Positions 46,727-57,710 of a stretch of DNA of 64,000 nt are shown one piece after another. The DNA is from Dryomyza anilis (lineage: Eukaryota; Arthropoda; Insecta; Diptera; Dryomyzidae), in the NCBI GenBank assembly GCA_951804985.1, contig OX638131.1, forward strand, positions 57,581,344 to 57,645,343, read 5' to 3'. A program made the translations under genes and the position numbers. Below the pieces are notes generated by a model. It saw nothing but the letters and a program-made list of their open reading frames with translations, did no database searches and was not told where the DNA came from. The first letter of the stretch is position 1. The number at the start of each line of letters is the position of its first letter.

Positions 46727-48561
46727 GGCTCTGCGAATTAACACCTAATGTAAGAAATCCTAACATGAAATGAAATAACCCCTAACATCTAAAAATGTAA
46801 TAACTCCTAACTAATTATGAAATATGTCCGAAATAAATTTTGAAATAACAGCTTACATATACTTGTTAATTCATTATGAAATATCTCCTAACCCAAAAAT
46901 GTGAAATAAGTTTTTAATACAAATATAATATAAAGGTGTTTTTATTAATTGTATACTACTGCCCTTCATACTGGGCATTTTACAAATTCACGCGATTTTT
47001 TTTGGACAAATTTTTCGACTGAGACAATAAAACTTAAAACACTTTTTATATTATTCCTGGTTTTGAAGCATTTTTATTATTTTTATTATTCATAACCAAG
47101 AATAATAAAAAAGGTTTTAAGTTCATGTCTCAGCCGAAAAATTTGTCAAATAAAATCGCGCGAATATTTTTATTATTCATAACCAAGAATAATAAAAAAA
47201 AGGTTTTAGGTTATATTGCCTCAGCCGAAAAGTTTGTCGAATAAAATCGCGCGATTTTGTTGCACAAAATTTTTGGCTGAAGCAATAAACTTAAACCCCT
47301 TTAGGAATAATAAAAAACAATTTAATTTTATAAAATTTCGGAACGAAACATACAAAATATTCAATTTAGGAAATTAAAAAAAAGTGAATTAACTCCTAAC
47401 TAAAATTAAATAACTTCTAACAAAACAATATGAATTAACTCCTACACACAGAAACATCCTCTTTTGGCATTGGTTAATTGAACCAACATTTCAGTGTTGC
47501 AACCGAAATACATTTGTTGTAACCTCATGTCATTAAAATGAACGTACCTTATTTTTCTACAACCGAAATGTTAGTCCACGCAACTGCACGATCGGTTGCC
47601 GTAACCTCATGATTGCATTTTTCATTCTGCCAAAATTGACATTCGTGCATTTGTTACGGCGTTGTTGTTCAACAGTTGTTGTATCAAAAAATACGTCAAA
47701 AATTTTCACAAGTGGCAAACAATAGGAAATTCATTAATTAAGTAAAAATGCGAAATAAATATACAAATATTAATAAAATAATATATTTATTCAATACAAA
47801 TTGCTCATTAGCTAGTGTAATATAATATATATAAAAAATAAGTGACCAATGGAAAAGGTTTTTATTGGTTATGAGGAAATAAAAAATAAATGCATGCAGA
47901 TACATGTATTTTTTCTTAGTTTTTTTTTCAGGGAGCAGAAATTAGTAGATATACTTCTAAATTGTGCGCGCGACAATTTTACTCAATTATAATACATATA
48001 GAATACATAAGTTTTAAATCATAAATAACTATGTTATAATAAAATTTCAATTGGAGTTTAGAAAACCTCATGCCTACCGACTAGGTGGTTGCCACAACCT
48101 CATGCCAATTTGGAGGTTGTCGCAACCTAATGATCACCGATTTCCAAATCACATGAGGTTACCACAACCTCATGTTCACCGATTAGGAGGTTGTCACAAC
48201 CTCATGATCACAGATTTGGAGATTGCAACAACCTCACCAACTAGGTGGTTGGCACAACCGAATTTTAACAGTTGTTGCCGCAACCGAATGATTCGGTAGG
48301 GCAATATAGTTGGTTTCTGAGACAAATCAGTTATCTGTGCGTAATTAGGTCTTATTTCATTTCTGACATTTTCGCGGTTATTGCACAATTAAATTACTCC
48401 TAACAAATAAAATGAAATTACTCCTAATTTTAATGAAATAACACCTAATGTTTAGGTGTTATTTCATGTGCAATAACTCCTAACTTTATATGTACAATGT
48501 TCGGCTTTATTTCACTTTTTTTTGTTAGGCGTTTTTGCGTTAGGTGCTATTTCGCAGAGCC
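46727..48561. mobile_element. Element T in U4 (most complete copy, 1835 bp)
   Basis: The TIRs are GGCTCTGCGAATTAACACC and its inverted partner GGTGCTATTTCGCAGAGCC. Internal modules in order: TAACTCCTAAC-type repeats (46739-46900), CGCGCGATTTT inverted/direct block (~46980-47310), CAACCGAAA module (47450-47620), unique AT-rich part (47700-48040), GGAGGTTG/CAACCTC hairpins (48042-48340), and the terminal palindrome (48420-48470). No transposase. Confidence 0.78.
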
Positions 48562-51500
48562 AAAATATAAATTGTAAATGTTAAAACAAAGTAATTTTAT
48601 AAAATAATTATTCTGTTCCTATAATTCTTTTTTTTATATCAAAACCTTTAAAATAGGAATGTTTTAAAATGTCCTTGGCTGATATACGGTGAACAGGATC
48701 ATAAATTTAGATTTTAATTTTGGTCTCCTGCGTCCTCAGAATTTACCCACCACGAAATTTTGCAAAAAAAAATTGACCAATGTTTATAAAAAGGTCGTTT
48801 TTGGTATCGTCCGATTTTGACATGCTGCAGATGCAAACTTTATCAAAATTAAATTATGAACCTTGTTCTATGAATATTTGACAATATAAAATCTGTGTCC
48901 TGGTATTAGCTTTTGCAAAAAATGAAAAAGAAATTTGTGTTACCTAAAGAGTGTGTCAAGAACGTAATTTATCACAATTATCTCTTCTCTCTCTTATGTT
49001 TTCTTTAAATATAAGTTCGAAATGTTTTTGTTGTCAAATTTTCAAAAAAAATGTTTTTACTTTATCTTAGTGAAATTTTTTCTAAATATTTTTAAAGAGT
49101 GTGTCCCATGCGAAATCTGGAGTACTTTATGATTTGATTTTTTTTTTTTTGTTGTTATGTACATTTTCGCGGTTATTGCACAATTAAATTACTCCTAACA
49201 AATAAAATGAAATAACTCCTAATTTTAATGAAATAACACCTAATGTTTAGGTGTTATTTCATGTGCAATAACTCCTAACTTTATATGTACAATGTTCGGC
49301 TTTATTTCACTTTTTTTTGTTAGGCGTTTTTGCGTTAGGTGCTATTTCGCAGAGCCAAAATATAAATTGTAAATGTTAAAACAAAGTAATTTTATAAAAT
49401 AATTATTCTGTTCCTACAATTCTTTTTTTATATCAAAACCTTTAAAATAGGAATGTTTTAAAATGTCCTTGGCTGATATACGGTGAACAGGATCATAAAT
49501 TAAGATTTTAATTTTGGTCTCCTGCGTCCTCAGAATTTACCCACCACGACATTTTGCAAAAAAAAATTGACCAATGTTTATAAAAAGGTCGTTTTTGGTA
49601 TTTTATATCGCAATTTATCGTCCGATTTTGACATGCTGCAGATGCAAACTTTATCAAAATTAAATTATGAACCTTGTTCTATGAATATTTGACAATATAA
49701 AATCTGTGTCCTGGTATTAGCTTTTGCAAAAAATGAAAAAGAAATTTGTGTTACCTAAAGAGTGTGTCAAGAACGTAATTTATCACAATTATCTCTTCTC
49801 TCTCTTATGTTTTCTTTAAATATAAGTTCGAAATGTTTTTGTTGTCAAATTTTCAAAAAAAATGTTTTTACTTTATCTTAGTGAAATTTTTTCTAAATAT
49901 TTTTAAAGAGTGTGTCCCATGCGAAATCTGGAGTACTTTATGATTTGATTTTTTTTTTGTTGTTATGTACATTTTCGCGGTTATTGCACAATTAAATTAC
50001 TCCTAACAAATAAAATGAAATTACTCCTAACTTTAATGAAATAACACCTAATGTTTAGGTGTTATTTCATGTGCAATAACTCCTAACTTTATATGTACAA
50101 TGTTCGGCTTTATTTCACTTTTTTTTGTTAGGCGTTTTTGCGTTAGGTGCTATTTCGCTGAGCCAAAATATAAATTGTAAATGTTAAAACAAAGTAATTT
50201 TATAAAATAATTATTCTGTTCCTACAATTCTTTTTTTTATATCAAAACCTTTAAAATAGGAATGTTTTAAAATGTCCTTGGCTGATATACGGTGAACAGG
50301 ATCATAAATTAAGATTTTAATTTTGGTCTCCTGCGTCCTCAGAATTTACCCACCACGACATTTTGCAAAAAAAAATTGACCAATGTTTATAAAAAGGTCG
50401 TTTTTGGTATTTTATATCGCAATTTATCGTCCGATTTTGACATGCTGCAGATGCAAACTTTATCAAAATTAAATTATGAACCTTGTTCTATGAATATTTG
50501 ACAATATAAAATCTGTGTCCTGGTATTAGCTTTTGCAAAAAATGAAAAAGAAATTTGTGTTACCTAAAGAGTGTGTCAAGAACGTAATTTATCACAATTA
50601 TCTCTTCTCTCTCTTATGTTTTCTTTAAATATAAGTTCGAAATGTTTTTGTTGTCAAATTTTCAAAAAAAATGTTTTTACTTTATCTTAGTGAAATTTTT
50701 TCTAAATATTTTTAAAGAGTGTGTCCCATGCGAAATCTGGAGTACTTTATGATTTGATTTTTTTTTTTTTGTTGTTATGTACATTTTCGCGGTTATTGCA
50801 CAATTAAATTACTCCTAACAAATAAAATGAAATTACTCCTAATTTTAATGAAATAACACCTAATGTTTAGGTGTTATTTCATGTGCAATAACTCCTAACT
50901 TTATATGTACAATGTTCGGCTTTATTTCACTTTTTTTTGTTAGGCGTTTTTGCGTTAGGTGCTATTTCTCAGAGCCAAAATATAAATTGTAAATGTTAAA
51001 ACAAAGTAATTTTATAAAATAATTATTCTGTTCCTACAATTCTTTTTTTTATATCAAAACCTTTAAAATAGGAATGTTTTAAAATGTCATTGGCTGATAT
51101 ACGGTGAACAGGATCATAAATTAAGATTTTAATTTTGGTCTCCTGCGTCCTCAGAATTTACCCACCACGACATTTTGCAAAAAAAATTGACCAATGTTTA
51201 TAAAAAGGTCGTTTTTGGTATTTTATATCGCAATTTATCGTCCGATTTTGACATGCTGCAGATGCAAACTTTATCAAAATTAAATTATGAACCTTGATCT
51301 ATGAATATTTGACAATATAAAATCTGTGTCCTGGTATTAGCTTTTGCAAAAAATGACAAAGAAATTTGTGTTACCTAAAGAGTGTGTCAAGAACGTAATT
51401 TATCACAATTATCTCTTCTCTCTCTTATGTTTTCTTTAAATATAAGTTCGAAATGTTTTTGTTGTCAAATTTTCAAAAAAAATGTTTTTACTTTATCTTA

Positions 51501-51584
51501 GTGAAATTTTTTCTAAATATTTTTAAAGAGTGTGTCCCATGCGAAATCTGGAGTACTTTATGATTTTTTTTTTTGTTGTTATGT
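48366..51584 (+). repeat. B repeat array in U4, four copies (B1, B2, B3, B5 hybrid)
   Basis: Starts at 48366, 49161, 49969 and 50781. The second shares AAATAACTCC with U3 B2. The last has a B2-like front (ATTACTCCTAATTTTAATG) and a B5 rear (GTCATTGGC, ATGACAAAG), so B4 was lost and a hybrid formed. Confidence 0.9.
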
Positions 51585-51885
51585 GGGAATTGTGGAGCAT
51601 TTCCATGTAAGTTGGTTTGTTTGTAAAAGTGAGTGTAATTTGTCCAATACTGTATGCGTTCGTTTAAATAGTAGCTGATGATTTTTCGTCGAATATCGTT
51701 TTGGTGGAATGTTTTCTGTAGGATTATTGGAGCGTTGGTAGCATATTTTGCAACATCATCTGCATGCGTGTTGCCAGAGATTCCAATGTGGCTCGGAACC
51801 CACATAATTTATATTTTTGTAGGAAATACAATCAGCGAATCTCTAATTTTGCAGATCGTTTCGTTTTGATGTGTTGTAAATTTTT
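51585..51885 (-). pseudogene. Jockey-like LINE RNase H relic (U4, C block)
   Basis: Same as the other array copies. A shorter T run upstream lets the open frame extend further into B sequence, which carries no meaning. Confidence 0.75.
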
Positions 51886-52203
51886 AGAGTTGAATTTATT
51901 TTACATTTATTTAATTAAAGAACATTTTTTATTGTTTTAACACTTTTTATTGTTTCAACACTTTTAATAAATTTACTACCTCCACTTGAGGCTAACTAAA
52001 CAACAATCTTTTAAATTGCAACGAAAGGTATTAACAATACCTTCGTTGCAAGCTTTTCTTAAATTCTATTTTCGCTATGTTCTACTGAGTTTTCACTTTC
52101 ACTCAATTTTGGTGTACGTGACTTTTGAAGAAAGTCCGACTTGCAGTTTTTGGCTGACACCAATTGCGAAATATCAAAATTGTTGGCAAACGCTGCTCTA
52201 TAT

Positions 52204-52363
52204 TATTACACAAGTATAAAACAAAAGATATTAAAAAAAAAAATACAAAACACAAAAATAAACATTTTTCATTTTCTTTTCTTTATGGTTCTTCACTATT
52301 CATTCAGTTTTGGATTTTGCTGTTCATATGTTGAGCGCATCATGTTTTTATATCATGTTGAAT
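52204..52363 (+). repeat. Left stub of unit U5 (A block start), cut by an inversion
   Basis: The first 160 bp of the A block up to ATGTTGAAT. The missing remainder of this A block is found inverted, ending at 56617 with ATTCAA. Confidence 0.88.
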
Positions 52364-52583
52364 AGCAACATGTTCATAGCATTGTTCCAACGCTTCACGT
52401 TGGCTACATTGATAATAATTTGGCAAAGCGCTAAGCTTTGCGTAGAACACACCTCTTTCAAGTTAGCTTCCAAAGTTAATAAAAGCTTGCGATAATTCGG
52501 CAAAGCACTAAAGCTTTACTTAGACCACACCTCTTGCAATAAAATTTATCATTGCATGATTAGGGCCCTACATTAAAATAAGC
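52364..52583. other. Segment X: non-array flank caught in the inversion
   Basis: Not found elsewhere in the window. It contains two diverged ~50-bp direct repeats (about 52421-52470 and 52492-52545; shared GGCAAAGC-CTAA and CACACCTCTT). It abuts the inverted C block at AGAGCAG (52584), where tandem units would instead continue into the next A block. I infer that it is the original right flank of the macrosatellite. No gene seen. Confidence 0.7.
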
Positions 52584-52820
52584 AGAGCAGCGTTTGCCAA
52601 CAATTTTGATATTTCGCAATTGGTGTCAGCCAAAAACTGCAAGTCGGACTTTCTTCAAAAGTCACGTACACCAAAATTGAGTGAAAGTGAAAACTCAGTA
52701 GAACATAGCGAAAATAGAATTTAAGAAAAGCTTGCAACGAAGGTATTGTTAATACCTTTCGTTGCAATTTAAAAGATTGTTGTTTAGTTAGCCTCAAGTG
52801 GAGGTAGTAAATTTATTGAA

Positions 52821-52892
52821 AGTGTTGAAACAATAAAAAGTGTTGAAACAATAAAAAGTGTTGAAACAATAAAAAGTGTTGAAACAATAAAA
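52821..52892. repeat. 18-bp minisatellite, four units, in U5 C block
   Basis: AGTGTTGAAACAATAAAA is repeated four times head to tail. Other units have only two diverged copies, so it expanded (or was kept) only here. Confidence 0.9.
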
Positions 52893-52939
52893 AATGTTCT
52901 TTAATTAAATAAATGTAAAATAAATTCAACTCTAAAAAT

Positions 52940-53238
52940 TTACAACACATCAAAACGAAACGATCTGCAAAATTAGAGATTCGCTGATTGTATTTCCTAC
53001 AAAAATAAAAATTATGTGGGTTCCGAGCCACATTGGAATCCCTGGCAACACGCATGCAGATGATGTTGCAAAATATGCTACCAACGCTCCAATAATCCTA
53101 CAGAAAACATTCCACCAAAACGATATTCGACGAAAAATCATCAGCTACTATTCAAACGAACGCATACAGTATTGGACAAATTACACTCACTTTTACAAAC
53201 AAACCAACTTACATGGAAATGCTCCACAATTCCCACAT
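52940..53238 (+). pseudogene. Jockey-like LINE RNase H relic (U5, inverted)
   Basis: The least damaged copy: the frame runs without a stop through IRDSL, IVFPTKIKIMWVPSHIGIPGN and the HADDVAK motif to the fusion with B. The other four copies share a base change that makes a stop before MWVPSH. It is still only a fragment. Confidence 0.78.
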
Positions 53239-53735
53239 AAAAACATTTTTTTTGAAAATTTGACAACAAAAACATTTCGAACTTATATTTAAAGAAAACA
53301 TAAGAGAGAGAAGAGATAATTGTGATAAATTACGTTCTTGACACACTCTTTAGGTAACACAAATTTCTTTTTCATTTTTTGCAAAAGCTAATACCAGGAC
53401 ACAGATTTTATATTGTCAAATATTCATAGAACAAGGTTCATAATTTAATTTTGATAAAGTTTGCATCTGCAGCATGTCAAAATCGGACGATACCAAAAAC
53501 GACCTTTTTATAAACATTGGTCAATTTTTTTTTGCAAAATTTCGTGGTGGGTAAATTCTGAGGACGCAGGAGACCAAAATTAAAATCTAAATTTATGATC
53601 CTGTTCACCGTATATCAGCCAAGGACATTTTAAAACATTCCTATTTTAAAGGTTTTGATATAAAAAAAAGAATTATAGGAACAGAATAATTATTTTATAA
53701 AATTACTTTGTTTTAACATTTACAATTTATATTTT

Positions 53736-55552
53736 GGCTCTGCGAAATAGCACCTAACGCAAAAACGCCTAACAAAAAAAAGTGAAATAAAGCCGAACAT
53801 TGTACATATAAAGTTAGGAGTTATTGCACATGAAATAACACCTAAACATTAGGAGTAATTTCATTTTATTTGTTAGGAGTAATTTAATTGTGCAATAACC
53901 GCGAAAATGTCAGAAATGAAATAAGACCTAATTACGCACAGATAACTGATTTGTCTCAGAAACCAACTATATTGCCCTACCGAATCATTCGGTTGCGGCA
54001 ACAACTGTTAAAGTTGTTGCCACAACCTCTTAATTCAGTTGTGCCAACCACCTAGTTGGTGAGAATGAGGTTGTTGCAATCTCCAAATCTGTGATCATGA
54101 GGTTGTGACAACCTCCTAATCGGTGAGCATGAGGTTGTGGTAACCTCATGTGATTTGGAAATCGGTGATCATGAGGTTGCGACAACCTCCAAATTGGCAT
54201 GAGGTTTTCTAAACTCCAATTGAAATTTTATTATAACATAGTTATTTATGATTTAAAACTTATGTATTCTATATGTATTATAATTGAGTAAAATTGTCGC
54301 GCACACAATTTAGAAGTATATCTACTAATTTCTGCTCCCTGAAAAAAAAAACTAAGAAAAAATACATGTATCTGCATGCATTTATTTTTTATTTCTTCAT
54401 AACCAATAAAAACCTTTTCCACTTATTTTTTATTTCACTTATTTTTTATTTATATTATATTACACTAGCTAATGAGCAATTTGTATTGAATAAATATATT
54501 ATTTTATTAATATTTGTATATTTATTTCGCATTTTTACTTAATTAATGAATTTCCTATTGTTTGCCACTTGTGAAAATTTTTGACGTATTTTTTGATACA
54601 ACAACTGTTGAACAACAACGCCGTAACAAATGCACGATTGTCAATTTTGGCAGAATGAAAAATGCAATCATGAGGTTACGGCAACCGATCGTGCAGTTGC
54701 GTGGACTAACATTTCGGTTGTAGAAAAATAAGGTACGTTCATTTTAATGACATGAGGTTACAACAAATGTATTTCGGTTGCAACACTGAAATGTTGGTTC
54801 AATTAACCAATGCCAAAAGAGGATGTTTCTGTGTGTAGGAGTTAATTCATATTGTTTTGTTAGAAGTTATTTCATTTTAGTTAGGAGTTAATTCACTTTT
54901 CTTTAATTTCCTAAATTGAATATTTTGTATGTTTCGTTCCGAAATTTTATAAAATTAAACTGTTTTTTATTATTCCTAAAGGGGTTTAAGTTTATTGCCT
55001 CAGCCAAAAATTTTGTCCAACAAAATCGCGCGATTTTATTCGACAAACTTTTCGGCTGAGGCAATATAACCTAAAACCTTTTTTTTATTATTCTTGGTTA
55101 TGAATAATAAAAATATTCGCGCGATTTTATTTGACAAATTTTTCGGCTGAGACATGAACCTAAAACCTTTTTTATTATTCTTGGTTATGAATAAAAAAAA
55201 TAATAAAAATGCTTCAAAACCAGGAATAATATAAAAAGTGTTTTAAGTTTTATTGTCTCAGTCGAAAAATTTGTCCAAAAAAATCGCGTGAATTTGTAAA
55301 ATGCCCAGTATGGAGGGCAGTAGTATACAATTAATAAAAACACCTTTATATTATATTTGTATTAAAAACTTATTTCACATTTTTGGGTTAGGAGATATTT
55401 CATAATGAATTAACAAGTATATGTAAGCTGTTATTTCAAAATTTATTTCGGACATATTTCATAATTAGTTAGGAGTTATTACATTTTTAGATGTTAGGGG
55501 TTATTTCATTTCATGTTAGGATTTCTTACATTAGGTGTTAATTCGCAGAGCC
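53736..55552. mobile_element. Element T in U5 (inverted, 1.8 kb)
   Basis: Both TIRs are intact. The 7-bp sequence TTATATT occurs just outside both ends (53727-53733 and 55553-55559), two bases away from the TIR on the left, in agreement with the possible TSD in the other units. Confidence 0.75.
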
Positions 55553-57167
55553 TTATATTATATTTAAATTCTGGTTCTTACAAAAATAAATGGATTTTAA
55601 ACCTTTTTTAAATGAAATGTTTACTACACACAGAGAACTGATTTGTTGCCGCAACCAACTTAATTGCCCTACCGCATTATTCGGTTGCGGAAACTTGCTG
55701 ATTAGGAGGTTGTACCAACCTACTAGTCAGCAAGAATGAGATTGTGCTAACCTCCTAGTCAGCAAGCATAATGTTGTGCCAAACTCCTATTCAGCAAACA
55801 TGAGGTTGTTTAAACTTCCAAGTTAGCAGGCATGCCGAAACCTCCAATTGAAATTTTATTTTAAGTTTTGTTTGTATATATAAAACTTCTTTATGTATAG
55901 TTTTCTATCAAGGATTGAAACCTAAACGAATAACGGTTTCGATTTCGGTTTCGGTTTTTTCCGCGTTTCGGTTTCGGTTACGGTTTCGGTTTTAAGTTTT
56001 TATAACGAAACGGTTTCGGTTTCGTATAAATTTTCTTTATTTCCATATTTTTTTATATGGTGCTAAATTATGATCAAATTATTATACTGGGGTAAAGTGG
56101 GAAACGTAATTTAAACAATGTTTGTTGTTATTTTAGTAAAAATATTGTGTTATATTTTAATATATTTATTTTAATTTAAAATTTCGTGACCACAAACCAA
56201 TGAAAAGCAACATTTTGACTTCACCTGATATATGATCTGAATTGAAAAGAAGAAGAATTTTGTACAATTTTCATCCATAAAAGCCAAAGAAATTAAATTT
56301 CAACAATTCTGTGAACTGCAATATATGTAAACTAGTGATGATCAATTGCAAGAGCAAGGCAAGAAATGTTAATCTTAATCTTTTAAATTTTAAATAAAGA
56401 TCGAAGACAAATATCTTAAACTGCATATTAATTATGAAAACGAATAGAATTTGAACACTAATTGTATTTAAGTTACTTATTTTCCATATTTTCAATTTCT
56501 TCAACATTTTACTAAAAAAAAAAATCCAATAACATAAAATTTTGAATTATATTTTAACAAGAATTAACAAATAAAAAATAATTGTATAGAACAAGTGATG
56601 TTGACAAGACAATTCAAAATGTCAAGGCCATAATAAAATGAACGAAAAGTCACCAAATACATTTTCAAAATGCTAAATATTTTTTACAAACATCTTTATG
56701 TATCTGTCAATTTTTAATCGATGATCTCCATTTTTTTACCACATGATAAGGAAATGAAAATCTATCAATTGATATTTCAACTTTAAAAATGCATCAATTA
56801 CTTTTTATAATATTAATCAACAAACTCGAAAATTAAGTTTTTCATAAAAATGTTTTTGATGACTTTTCGTTCTACAACGACGATATACAGTATACGATAT
56901 ACATATACAATAAATATAAGGAATATTTCGTATAAGCATATTTCTGTTCTCGTCACACATTAAAAAAATCCGTATGCTACACGTACCGTATGTCAAGAGA
57001 TCTCAAATAATATCTTGCAGAGTAACATTTTTCTTTGCGAACATCATGCGAACACAAACTCAAACGCTACAAAGCGAATACTAACAGAAAGAAGAAAATA
57101 TAACAATAACGATTACGTATACATACACTTTCACAACGACAACTCTACGTTGCTTTCCTGTATCATT

Positions 57168-57257
57168 GCATGGCAACAAACAGACGCATGACAACAGACA
57201 TACGCATGACAACGGACAGACGCATGACAACAGACAGTCGCATGACAACGGACAGAC
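57168..57257. repeat. 18-bp minisatellite, five units
   Basis: Units follow CGCATGACAACRGACAGA with small changes. The cysteine-rich minus-strand ORF across it is a product of the repeat. Confidence 0.9.
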
Positions 57258-57670
57258 GCACGGCACCACACTACATGTATGTATCTAGTACAGCTCTCTA
57301 GTTGGCAACAACAAAGAGTTCTCTTTGTGGTACAAAAAATGTCCCGCCAAAATTCTATCAAAAGCTTGGATGCTGCTTTATTCGCATTTTTGTTGTTGTT
57401 GCACTTTCAAACGAATCAGCGGATTTGTGAAAAAAGAAAAACACAAAAAGCAATATATCAGCTAAATATATCACACTGTGAAAATGTTCATGTATTATTT
57501 TTTATTACTTCATGATTTTACAATTAACAAAAAACTATATATAAAAGTAAAACAAAAATAATAATGTGCACAAGCACAGTGCATATGCACAATCTATGTA
57601 CGAACTTGCGTAGCGAAGAAAATAGAAAAAAACATTGTTTTGTCTATTTTATCTTTTTGAAGCGACTTTT

Positions 57671-57710
57671 GAAGCACTTTTAAAGCTATTTACCGCTTTA
57701 AAAGTGCTTC
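57671..57710. repeat. Perfect 16-bp inverted repeat with 8-base loop
   Basis: GAAGCACTTTTAAAGC is followed by TATTTACC and then its exact complement. It could be the core of a small foldback element; no TSD recognised. Confidence 0.8.

Larger units (their letters stand above)
45489..52203 (+). repeat. Macrosatellite unit U4 (A-T-B1,B2,B3,B5-C)
   Basis: A block 45489-46726, T 46727-48561, four B repeats and C block 51585-52203. It is the cleanest full unit, with an uninterrupted T and no LINE. Confidence 0.9.
52584..56617 (-). repeat. Inverted body of unit U5 (C-B1-T-A read on plus strand)
   Basis: Reading the minus strand from 56617 gives A block, T (55552-53736), a single B1-type repeat and the C block, in normal order. 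The B copy has the B1 mark (no TTTATATCGC insertion) and is fused to the C block after the run near 53247, with the rest of B lost. The terminal palindrome is reduced because ~20 bp of one arm is deleted. Confidence 0.88.

Noticed and set aside
57081..57361. Cysteine-rich minus-strand ORFs
   Set aside because: Translate an 18-bp minisatellite.
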